A stretch of DNA of 64,000 bases from Leuctra nigra (lineage: Eukaryota; Arthropoda; Insecta; Plecoptera; Leuctridae). This document shows, piece by piece, positions 1-12,100 of this stretch. The position numbers were made by a program, and so were the translations under genes. How positions within the stretch are numbered: the first letter of the stretch is position 1; every line of letters begins with the position of its first letter. Where the stretch lies: positions 16,114,309-16,178,308 of the forward strand of contig OW203766.1 in NCBI GenBank assembly GCA_934045905.1, in the 5' to 3' direction. Below the pieces are notes generated by a model. The model did not search any database, had not been told where the DNA came from, and worked only from the letters and a program-made list of their open reading frames with translations.

Positions 1-2243
1 AGGAGTAATCTTTGTGATCTCTAAACTGGTTATGATGGTTTAAAACTACTAATTTACAAATTGAATTGCACAGATGACATTTATTTAAAAATTAAAATGA
101 ATATGGTGTCTGACTGAATCAATGACTTTCTGTGGGAAACTAAAAGGATAAAATCGAAAAATTGCTTTGGTTTCGACAGACTTTGCGGCGACATCGTTTT
201 TATACCTGTCTCTGATTTCCTGTGAATTCCTCGGACGGCCAAGTTGCTTCCTTTTGTTGTAAGTAGTGGGCGTGTCGTAACGTCTCCCATTTGTTAGTGT
301 TTGTTAGTTTTCTCAAAATATGTTTTCCAGACTGTTTCGCTCCTGTTCGAAGATAATTGTTAATAGATTCAAAAAGATTTAAGTTTTTAAAATAAACTTT
401 TTATTCTATCATATTCATTGACTATACGAATGGACACATTGAATTCAGCGAAGCGAAACTATACAACTCCATGATTGAATACTCTGGCTTCTATTTTGCT
501 GTTTTTTAGTTACAACAATGCTACTTAATGGTTAATTATTAATCATAATCACCATTATTAGGGTATGTAGCTGGTGACCACTCCATCACACCACCCTCTC
601 AAGCCCTGTCGCGGTCATTTTCTCGGTTTGTCATCTCGTCAAACCGACAAAGTAACCGCGGGTGTTAAGATAAGTGCGGAGGAGCATAAGTAACTTATCA
701 TTTGTTCTATCGAATGGTGAAGTGAATTTTGTTCAAATTCGGCGCGTGCTTCAAATAAAGTTGCCGCGCGTGGGAGTTCTGGACGCAATATTATGAAATT
801 GATATTGAGTTTGTTTGTACTGAATCATTCACTACTTGGCAGGCAGATTGTTATTATTTTTATTCTTGGCGTGTGAAGGATAAATACATCTCTTAGTGGA
901 AACGTTGAATGTTGAATTTTCGCCAGACACCGAGAAATGATGTTTGAAGTGAAGAAAAATGCTGTTATTATTTAAAATTTCAGAATAGTTGATCAGTTAC
1001 GTGGATTTTTTTTTATTTCGGAAAAATTATTCAATGAATATAAACTGAATTAAATCCGATTATCTTAATATTTTAATAAAACAGAGCATGACATCAGAGC
1101 TATTAGACATTTGTATCTTTATTGAAATAAAGTAAGACGAGACGTAATGTTTCATGCGTCATAACCTGTGGCTCACTCTTGTCTCGTGAATATTATTATA
1201 TTTATTCTATCATACGCTTTACCAATTGATATTTAATTTAAAAAGTTATTTCAAAAAGTCATATAGAAGTGCAACGAATACCACATAAATTGACATTCCT
1301 AAAAAAATTAGAGATTTAAAATGTATTGTCGGCTTTTTTATCAATTTAAATTCTGAAGTCATGTCCAATGCTAAGGAATACCGCCAATGGTATAATGTTA
1401 TGACTTAGTTATGAATGATGTAACAAGTATTTCAATATATACCTAATTTTTAATTGTTAAACAAAACAGTGTCAATTCGAACAAATATTTTAGGACAAAA
1501 TCTAAAATGAGTTTATATTTTTCTTTCACTGAAGACTGAAGGAAACAAAATGTTTTGCTACCTGGTCAATGTGAGTTGGAAGGGAGGTTTTAAAATAGAC
1601 CCATTGTCCTACTTCCTCCCCCCAGGCTATCAGCCGGTCCAGGTAGGGCAGTAAGAAGGCGGAACTTCATTGGAACGCCACTAGTAGCAGCACCTGAGTC
1701 TGCCTTCAGGGTAAATTCGGGTCTGAACTAGGGGGGGAAGAAAAACAGTGATTTTAGTCGTTAGCGCCTTACTGGGAGGGACCACGGAACTAACCATCCT
1801 CGCTCGGTGGCTCTACAGATACAGTCTTATGGACATGACTTCTCTACCCAACCCTTCTTACCTCTATGGTGATACTACTTTGTGCTGGCCGCTGGGTAAG
1901 CAAATCAATAATTCCTTATTTATTCCTCATTCCTTAGTATTCATATAATTTATTGGCCGAGCAGTGTGTTTACATTGCACAGTCAGATAGTACAGCAGAG
2001 TTCATTGCATAATCTGTAGCGAGGCCTACAGCCACTCATGTCTTGGAAGAGGGATAAAGTCAAGGGTTCCTAGTTCTTAGGGTACCTAGTGTCTCAGCGC
2101 AACAATTGGATTCGACTTCCAAAGCCACGGCTGAGAATAGAAAAGAAACCCCCTGACAATCACATAATACAATTTTAACTTTTTGTAAATTAACCCTTGG
2201 TTCAATCGGGTAGGTACTCACTTTCATAATTTTTTCATAATTA
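1..2243. other. Stretch without a recognisable gene
   Basis: AT-rich. A GC-richer patch at 590-800 precedes an ATG at 793 that opens a hydrophobic 16-residue stretch, a weak candidate for the missing Plod first exon. The patch at 1570-1740 looks like degraded repeat. Open frames here are short and unlike known proteins. Confidence 0.5.
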
Positions 2244-3137
2244 CTAGGAAAACGCTCTGTGTAACGCGTTGATGAGCGAGCACGGACAGGCGCAACACCT
2301 CGAACCGAAATTATGTCTATCGAAAATATCATTAAAAGCCAATAATTCTTGAATTTCGTCAGACTCAAGTATAAAAATCTCAAAATTGTCCTAAAACATT
2401 AGTCCCAATAACCATGCAAAGCTTGAACCTTTTGAACCTTTCTGATTGAACTGTTCCTCGTTAATATTCAAAAATCACAGGATCTCTTAAAAAAAATAGA
2501 CCTGGGACCACTCATATGATAAAAGTGTGTGTACTTACACAATATTAGATCGATCTGTTGAATGGTCATATCAGTTTCATACGTTTGAAAGTTTCTACTC
2601 TAACTACCTTGGAACTATAAAGAGTCGAAGTAGCCGTGATCAACATTTTCGAGAAATTTGACAGCCAACACGCAAAATGTCCGTAAAACGTCAATAACTT
2701 TTGGATTGAAACATAGATTAGTCTGAAAATTGTCAAAAATGCAGATAATGTTAGTCCCAATGACCATGCAAAGTTTTAAGTTGATCAGTCATACGGTTCA
2801 AGTTTAAATTTAAAAAATAACATAAAAGATTTTTTTAAATTTTAACCAATGGGAGGATTTGGCTGAAACTTTATAACATTAGGTACAATGTTGGTCGCCA
2901 TGACTTGTCAAAATTTCAAATTGATCGGAACTACCAATCAAAAGATATTTTTTTTAAATTTGAACCAATGAGCCCGTTCAAAAACGATCCCAGGGACCGC
3001 ATAGATTACGTTAGTATATGTGCAAAATTTCAGATCGATTGGTTGTGCCGTTTGACCTGGGCAGTGAACACAAAAAAAAAAAAACACAGAGAAAGTGCCG
3101 TAAGAGTACCGTGGTGACGCTCGCTACGCTCGCTCAA
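2244..3137 (-). mobile_element. Non-autonomous Helitron copy 1
   Basis: On the minus strand it runs from TTGAGCGAGCGTAGCGAGCG to a hairpin-bearing 3' end (AACGCGTT..., GCGTTTTCCTAG). It is inserted between A and T, as Helitrons are. About 0.9 kb, no coding capacity, AT-rich body with repeated motifs of the CCAATGGGAGGATTTGGCTG kind. Confidence 0.6.
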
Positions 3138-4924
3138 TTAAAATGTTGAAAATTACATGAGTGGAAATCAATGTAATTAACATTTATTTCACACTTAATT
3201 ATTATAAATGATTGTACACTAGACTAATAATTAGTCATCAAAATCCGATGATAATAATTAATATGCTGTCTCTGAACGCTTAAAATTTCCTAAAAACACA
3301 AAAAAATATTGTTTGAAAAAAATCGAAGCTCTAGCTAGACGACGCTCAAGAACCTCTTTTCCTTCAACCTTAGCTGCAAAATATTTTAAGCCCCCCTCGG
3401 ATTTTACAAAAGTCCGCACCCCAGGAATACCCCTTGAAAAATGTCTTGAAAGTTGAACTTGGCAGAAATTCATGTTGGTTTTGAGGTTGTCTGTACAGTT
3501 GCGGTCTGGCTGCAGGGCGAGAGAATGAACTGATGTCATTGTGCTCTGAAGATTTCAACTTTGAACCATGAGCAACCAGCATGTTTTTATAACTTTTAAT
3601 CAGCTTCTCAACCAACTTCCTTCTCCACGCCGACAGCAAAGCGTGACATTTAGATTATGTCATTCAACGAAGTATGACCACAAGTATGACGCGTCTTGAT
3701 GATCGCCATTCTTACAATAATCTTTTTTTTCGTGCAAAAATAAAATAAAATGCAACTTCCTTGTTTGTTATCCAGAATGTTCATTTTAATTGCGGAGGAA
3801 ATATAAAAATTATCTCAAGGTCCACACTATTTCTTCCTCTTTTTCTCAACAATTTAATTGCATAATTTATATTTTCTACTTGAACTACTCATCTAGAATA
3901 TTTCAAACTTGAACATGATTGAAGCAACAAGTTGAATTGACAAAGGCGTATTCCCGATCCCGATTGTCTTAATTGATTCAATTGTATGTGATTACTACTG
4001 AACGCTTATTCTTTAGTGTCAATACTCAAAAGTGAAGCCGCTTTGAAGCTAGCAAAACATTTACTAATTCGTCAACAAACGATTCAAAATTCAGATGATA
4101 TATTCTTACCTACCCTAATTGTTGATATGTTTTTTTCTTATGACCTCAGATGTTGTGATGATAATTAATACCAACTGCACTTGAAAAGATTTTGCCTGTG
4201 GGATCCGAACCCACGCCCCTGAAGCTGATAAAAAAATTCTATGTGCAGTTGCAGTTTAATATTCTTTTTTTATTTCAACATAGGAACATTATAATGTACA
4301 TACTATTTCATAACGTAATTAGAGTAGGATAGCGCTCACATAATATAAACCTAAAAATGAAGTAGGTAGGTAAATAATAATAAAATAATAATAAATTTTG
4401 AAAATGGGATATCGAAATTGTGTAACAAATGACAATAATCATCCAATTTTCACAAAGAATATTATATTGTATTGTATGACATATACATTGATGTAGGTAT
4501 TGTATTGTAGAGCACAAAAAATAAAATAGGGAATAATTTTATATTGTTGTTGTCTTATTCTTGGAAAACTTATCAGTTATCACAGAGCCAACAAAATAAA
4601 ATAATAATTTTATATTGTTAAATTGTCTTTTCTGGGTAAACTTTAAGAAGTAGGCCATATGTAAAAGCAAGTATTGATTGATATGGGAGCCTTCGAATAA
4701 TGCATGGAAAGTGATGATACCTAAGTTTATAAAATAAAATTTATTTGAACATACACCCTATATTTTCACTATTCCCACAAGTAGGTAGGTAACCGATTGA
4801 TGAAACCTCTGTCTGGCATATAAGTAAATTAGGTACCTATTCAGATTAATATCATTTTTATCATATTAAAATTATGAATCTTCACTTGAAATATATTTTA
4901 GCCTAAGCTATAAAAAGTTACTTA
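3138..4924. other. Intergenic or intronic stretch without a recognisable gene
   Basis: Holds a moderately GC-rich patch (3340-3640) with two overlapping minus-strand open frames that I do not recognise, and a B-box-like reversed motif at 4208-4225. The rest is AT-rich. Confidence 0.5.
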
Positions 4925-5949
4925 TTGAGCGAGCGTAGCGAGCGTCACCACGGTACTCTTATGGCACTTTCTCTGTGTGTTTGTTTGTTTGTTTTTTTGT
5001 GGTCACAGCCCAGGTCAAACCGCTCAAGCAATCGATCTGAAATTTTGTACACATACTAACGTACTCTATGCGGTCCCTGGGATCGTTTTTGAACAAGCTC
5101 CCGTGATTGGTTCAAATTTAAAAAAAATTATCTTTCGATTGGTTGCTTGGATCAATTTGAAATTTAGCAAAAATATTGCAACCAACATTGTACCCAATCA
5201 TAAACATTTTCAGCCAAATCCTCCTATTGGTTCAAATTATAAACCATTTTTCATGTGATTTTTGACATTTAAACTAGAACAGATTGACCGATCAACTTAA
5301 AACTTTGCGTGGTCATTAGTACCAACATTTTAGGTATTTTTGCCAATTTTCAGTCTAATCTGTCGTTATTTTCAAAAGTTTTGTCATTTTAAGGTCATTT
5401 TATTCCATAATCTTGAAAAATGTATACTAAATTGTCATCCCTGCCTTCTTTAAGCTTCTGTTCCAAGGCAAGGCCTGTAGAGCAGCCAAGCTATCCACAA
5501 TGTACAGTAAAATGAAAGCATTTTTGAGCTAGCGCATAAAATCGGATGCAGTACGAAGGCCAAATCCTCTAATTGGTTTAAGTTTAAATAATGTCTTCTG
5601 ATTGGTCGACAATAAAAATATTCACATTAAGTTCAAATTTTGCATGGTGATCAAGACCAACTTAATATTAAATTTTACATATTGTAAGCCCAATCAGTAT
5701 TTATCAATTTATCAATTGTATTTATCAATTATAATTTTACGAGTTTAGTATGGGATGGCACTAGGGATTTCTGGAGAAGGTATGTAGGTAAGACTTCACG
5801 ACACAATGGATCTGTTATTCATCCAGAGTATTATGGAGATTGAAAAATTGCAGAGAAAATCGTCTTGTGCCGTGTCGTGCATCGTTACTATGGGGATGTT
5901 GCATGTTCTGTGCTCGCTCATCAACGCGTTACACGGAGCGTTTTCCTAG
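4925..5949 (+). mobile_element. Non-autonomous Helitron copy 2
   Basis: Starts TTGAGCGAGCGTAGCGAGCG after an A and ends GCGTTTTCCTAG before a T. The 3' end has the AACGC/GCGTT stem a few bases before CTAG. Body homologous to the copy at 2244-3137 in opposite orientation. Confidence 0.65.
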
Positions 5950-6190
5950 TACATACGTACGTGTACTTTTATTTTTTATTCTAATTATAAAATTTGAGTT
6001 TATAGTGAATTATGTCAAAAGGAAACTGAAATCTGGATCAGTTTCTTTATTTTTGGGTAACCTTGAACTTTGGTCTGTTGTCCCCAACACTGCAACAATA
6101 GCAGTGAAAACAGGGAAAACATCTTTTGAGCTTATTTTGGTCCACCCTGTATCGCCATCTCTTCATCAACAAACTGTTTGTCTCCTACAG

Positions 6191-9100
6191 ACTTGTCGCT
6201 GGTGACGGTCGCAACCAATGAGACTGATGGCTTCCGTCGCTACGCTCGCTCGGCGGCGACATACAACCTGCCGGTGACGGTCCTCGGTCGCGGCAAGCAA
6301 TGGACAGGTGGCGACATGAACTATCCCGGCGGAGGACAGAAGATCAACCTCTTGAAGGAGTACATGGAAGCGTACAAAGAAGACACAGAGAAGATCGTCA
6401 TGTTCACTGACAGGTAGGGATGAAGCAACAATACATTCTTGTACCCAGCATTACTCTTCCAGCATAATTTCATTTGGTTGGTGCATTTGTCACAGACAAC
6501 GGTAACAAAATCATTTTTTTTTTAAAGCTTTTGTTTCACATCCTGGGCTTATTCAGTCCACACATAAAATGATAACTTTCTTGTCACGGTGACAAGCTTC
6601 TCATCTCAATATTATTCACGGCCTTCTAGGGTGCTTGTCACCATGACAAGAAAATTATCATTTTATGTGATCGCACCCAGTCCGCCTCTGTAATAATGAC
6701 AACTAAAGCTTATTTTTTTATATTCTTAGATAAATTATATATCATGTCCCACTCGAAGAAAATCTTTTCACATTGCAGTTGGTATTTATTTACAACGACC
6801 TATCTGAGGTTATCAGCAAAAATCATATTTAAATTTTATAATAACATGTTTGAGGAAACTGCAGAAAAGCAAAACTATTAAAGAAATATGATAAATTATA
6901 TATTTTCTTATATTTTTGTGTGCAGAAAAATAGCGGAGATAGCGGAGATGAAGTTCTTGAGAAGTGTGAAGGGAGTCACAAGAATCGACAAGATCCGAAG
7001 TAAGAAGATAAGAAGTGAGCTGGGGGTAGAGAGATTGGGGTTTAAACTGGGCAGAGAGAGGCTTCGGTGGTTTGGCCACATGAAGAGGATGGGAACAGGG
7101 CGAGTGCCACAGCTGGTGTTTGAAGCGGCTACAGTGGGAACACGGAGGGTGGGGCGACCAAGAGAGAGGTGGATTGGAGTTATTAAGGGGGATGTTTTGG
7201 AGAGAGGAGGAAGTTGGAGGCTGAGAGACAGTGGGAGGACAGAACAAGGTGGAGGCAATTTGTGGAACAATTGGAAGTGGAGGAAGAAGAGGAAGACGAG
7301 GAGGAGACGCCAGGCGTGGCCAGCCGGTCTCCAGTATTTCTGCGGCCCTAGTGTTGGTGGGAACACCCACTCCCTGACCCATTAAATTGGAACCAGCGGA
7401 TAGATGATTATTATTTTTGTGTGACATTATATGTGTTTGTGTTCAGTTGTATTTTTCTACCTTCATGATTTTCTGCATTTTTTGTTCACTAAACACATCA
7501 TCTCATGTAATATTTCAGCTATGATGTCATCGTACTAGCCGGTGCTGAGAAGATTCTAGCTGTGTTCGAGCGCTTGAATGCTCGAGTCGTCTTCTCGGCA
7601 GAGGGCTTCTGCTGGCCGGACCGAACGCTAGCGTCCAAGTACCCGGCAGCTCCCCGAGGGAAGAGATACCTCAACTCCGGAGGTTTCATCGGCTACGCCA
7701 CCGAACTCTACAAGATCTTGACATGGGCTGAGGTCGCAGACAAGGATGATGATCAATTGTTCTACACGCGGGTTTATCTCGACGAGAAGGCAAGAGTCAA
7801 GTACGGGATCAAGCTGGACCACAAGTCGGAGATCTTCCAGAATCTCAATGGAGCTGTTGGTGCGTGAATTAGACATCAAGGACCTACTACCAAAAGATCA
7901 ATGTTTGATCGAAACATTCCCTTCTAAAAATATACCCAGAAGATAGTGGAAAGCACCAGCAATTGTTTTGTCAGCAACTGCCTTGGCAATTGTTTTTGCC
8001 TATGGGTTCTCAATAGAAAACCTCATATTTTAGAGAAAAAAAATTTGTAGCTATGGCCCACAATAGCTGGATTTCATCAATTTAAAATACCTAGTGGTAG
8101 GTATAGATATATTTTGTTTTGTAAACTCAAGCTCTTTTGACTTGATAAGTTGATCACCTGTGTTTTCGGCAAAAACTGTGAAACTGCTGTTAGTGAATTT
8201 CTGCAGTACACAGAATATGATCTTATGTGTTAAACTGCATGTTCAAAGCATGCAACTTGATCTAGAATGTTGCTATGTGTGATTGAATGTTGCAGACGAT
8301 GTTGAACTTCGGTTCGGCGATGAAGAGACATTCCTTGCCAACACGGTGTCGGGCTCGGTGCCTCTGGTCGTCCACGGCAACGGACCCACCAAGCTCGTGC
8401 TGCACACACTCGGCAACTACCTGGCGCACGGCTGGCTCCTCAACACCGGCTGCACGGCATGTCGCGATGCCGTGGCGCCACTTACGCAGTCGCAGGTGAG
8501 GTTACGCATCACTCTACACTCGGCTATTTTATACATTTCACATTTTACATGAGAGTCTGATCAGGAATTCTGTAAAAACATTCCCTCACATTCTGTAAAA
8601 AAATAGATACATGTTACTTTATATTTGAGGATGAACTGCTACATGACAGAAGATGACATAAAATAATTACTATGTCAAGTAATAGTAAAGTAAGCAAAAA
8701 AATAGGTTTCTCTGTAGGACATAACCTTTTCCTCTCTTCCTATTTGTTGTACCAGATGTTGCTCTAAATTTCTGACCAATGTGCAATTACATTTTTAAGA
8801 ACTGACTTGGCAACTTTTGTCAAAACATTGTCAATGCTTAACATTGTCAAGCATTGTTCCTAGCATCTAGGATAAATATATTCAGTCGTACATTATAGTC
8901 AACTTCTCGTTTACAGGAGACGTATCCCGTCGTGTTGGTAGCAGTGTTCGTGGAGGAGTCGTCGGCTTTCTTCGAGGACTTTCTCGACAAGATTCAACGA
9001 CTCGAATATCCCAAGCAAAGAATACATCTCTTCATACACAATGCTGTAAGAAAAACTTCCCTCAACTCTTACTTACCTCAATGATCTCAGATGGTACCTT

Positions 9101-12100
9101 CGTCTGTCAAACAATGTCTTGCAATGCAACTGAATATTTCAACTGTTTTTAAGAACTGATAATTGTTTGTTTTAATAGATACCTCCTACAATTTAAAAAT
9201 AGGTGGTAGAAATGAACCACTGATGTGCAAACAATTGATATTTATGAAACAATGTGTTTTTTGTTGAAAATAAGTGAATGTTGAACACAATGCTATGCTA
9301 TGTTCCAGATCGAGTTCCATACTCCTGTAATCGATAAGTTTGTTGAGAAACATGAAGCAGAATATTTCAGTGTGAAGCAGATCAAACCATCAGACTTAGT
9401 CAAGGACAGCAAAGCCAGGAGTTTGGCAGTGTGAGTACTGATGCAGATTTCACTCTTGTAGCGATTTCAGGGTATTCTTATAATTGTATTCAAATGTGAT
9501 CGGTCATGTAATGTCTTAGGAAATTTTAGTCTCACATAATCCCTATCTTTCATTCATTTTTAGTGTAGACATTCATTGTTCATTACAATTTTGGAGTTAT
9601 TCTGACTACAATATTTTTGGTTTATTGGTAAGAAACTTGAATGGTTGATTTGGATAAAATATCTCAATGGAAGTGAAGGCGGTTCATTCTTTTCTTGTGC
9701 AATTTCAGTGAGCACTGCCTGGCCAAGAAATGTGACTTTTACTTCAATATCGACAGCGAGGCTCATCTTGACAATCCACAGACTCTCAAGTCTCTCGTTG
9801 AACAGAACAGGTAACTATATCTACTTCATGCTTGCTACATGCTCTCTATAATATCACTTCAACCTGCTATGCTCACTTCAATATCACTTCAACCTGCTAT
9901 GCTCGCTACAATATCACTTCATGCTCACTGATCACTTTATTATTGCTGCATAAGCCTGTCTATGAAGCAATTTGTTTGATCCTCTGCAGGAGCATCATCG
10001 CCCCGCTCCTGGTTCGTCCGTACAAACTGTGGAGCAGCTTCTGGGGCGCAATGACTTCCGACGGTTTCTACGCTCGATCCATCGACTACATGCAGATCGT
10101 TCAAAACGAGAGGCGGTGAGTCAATCACTTTGCTGCAATTTGTTTATTTTAGTGGTGTTTAACGTCGCAGTGTTCTGCACTACGCTAATGGTCACGGATG
10201 AATGGTTGTGATGATGATTGATGAACAACAATAAGGATGGATGGTGGGAGGCAAGCAGTCGTGGCCTCTTACCTAACAGGGAACCTTCCCAGCATTTGCC
10301 TCGACTGAGATAAACCTCGATTAAACCTCGCGTAGCAGAACAGTCACGGGAATCGAACCCGGAATCGGAAATGCATGTCCAGAGTGTCTCTGCCTAGCCA
10401 ACTTGCTTAGAATTTTGTATCAATTCATAATTCTTTTACGTTTTGCCTAAGGTTTTTGTTTTTTTACTTCCATCTGTGTTTCCTGTTCAGGTGAAACCAT
10501 TTCTCTAATCAAATCAAAATTTTGTTGAGCGAAGCGAGCGTCTCCTTTTGGCTCTTTTGGCACGGACCAGAGCTGTTTTTTTTTTTGGGTGTGTTTTTTT
10601 TTTTTTTTTTCTGTTACTGACGATATACAAGTCACAGTTTTTCTTTGACCAAGCTGAAATTTTGCACACATGTACTGACCATTACCGGGCGTTGCAGACC
10701 CTAATTTTTTTGAAATCCCCTGATTGGTTCAAATTTAAAATAAATATCTTTCGATTGGTTAGTTTGATCAAATTGAAATTTTGACAAGTCATTACCACTA
10801 ACATTTTACCCAATCATACAAAGTTTTAGCCAAATCCTCCCATTGGTTAAAATTTTAAACCATCTTTACTGTGATTTTTAAAATTTAAACTAGAACCGTT
10901 TGACCGATCAACTTAAAACTTTGCATGGTCATTGGGACCAACATTATCTGTGTTTTTAACAATTTTCAGACACGTATGTGTTTAAATCCAAAAGTTATTG
11001 ACATTTTATGGATATTTTGCTTGTTGCTATGGATCACGGTAACATTGACGCCTCAGTTCCAATGTTCCAAGGTAGTTAGAATAGAAACTTTCAATCGCAT
11101 AATTATGACACTTAAAGCCCTATCACACTGAGTTGCAACCCGTGTATGGAACCGGCGGTTGAAAAATATTGTTGGCCGCGCATGTGCAGAGACTAAATTT
11201 CGTCAACCCGCGGGTTGGTTTGAAAAATAGACTAGTCTTTATTTTTCCGGTTCCAACAATTTGTTGCGGTACCACTTGACGTGAACTGACCAATACGATG
11301 CTATAAATAAAGCTATAAATCATATTTATCAGATGAATATTTAACTTGAACATGTGTATGGATAAATATTGCATTATTAACTTGTACTTACTTAACCCTC
11401 TTAGTGCCAAGAGCCGATATATCGGCTCTGAGAGTTTGTGCGAAACTTGCCAAGGGCCGATATATCGGCTAAATTTTAAATTAAATCTCGCGCCTCTTAA
11501 TGTCTTTGGAATGTTGAACTGCTAGATCGACTGGGTTGGTAATAGTGTGGTAGTTTATTGAAAAAATGTTTGGTGGCGGTAGTGTACAGATTTCTTATTG
11601 TTTTGACGCAAAATGACATTTTTTCAATTCAAAATGGCGTCTACTTTTGCTGGCATATATTTTATACATTATTTCATAGCTTCTGTAGTTTTAATCACAA
11701 AAATATGAAATTAATCATGAGTGTTGAGAAAATATCAGTAAATCTAAAAAATATATTCACTTTGTTGGAAAAAATTCATTACAAAATTTGTGGCATAATA
11801 AACATTTTTTTTATTTTTTATTTTTTTTTATAATCCAAATAAAAAAATAAAACATGTACAATAAGAATAATCATGAACTAAATTTTTGTCCAAGTCCTCA
11901 TTATACTTTTACCACCATGTAAAAAAAAAAATCAACAGTTTTGGTGAAGCACAAGCAAAGATATAAACTTTTTACTGTGACTCAACAATTTGTGAAAATA
12001 TGGCCTGGCATTCTTCGCATATATACAGGAAATAATGCTGGCACTAAGAGGGTTAAATATCTTTCTTTCACAAGCAATCACTCTAAATATGAGATTTGGA

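Noticed and set aside
3258..3639. Two overlapping minus-strand open frames of about 90 codons
   Set aside because: No start context, splice sites or recognisable motifs; probably chance frames in a GC-richer repeat patch.
6813..7427. 204-codon open frame on the minus strand
   Set aside because: Antisense to the LINE reverse-transcriptase fragment; low-complexity Pro/Ser/Leu composition, no family features.
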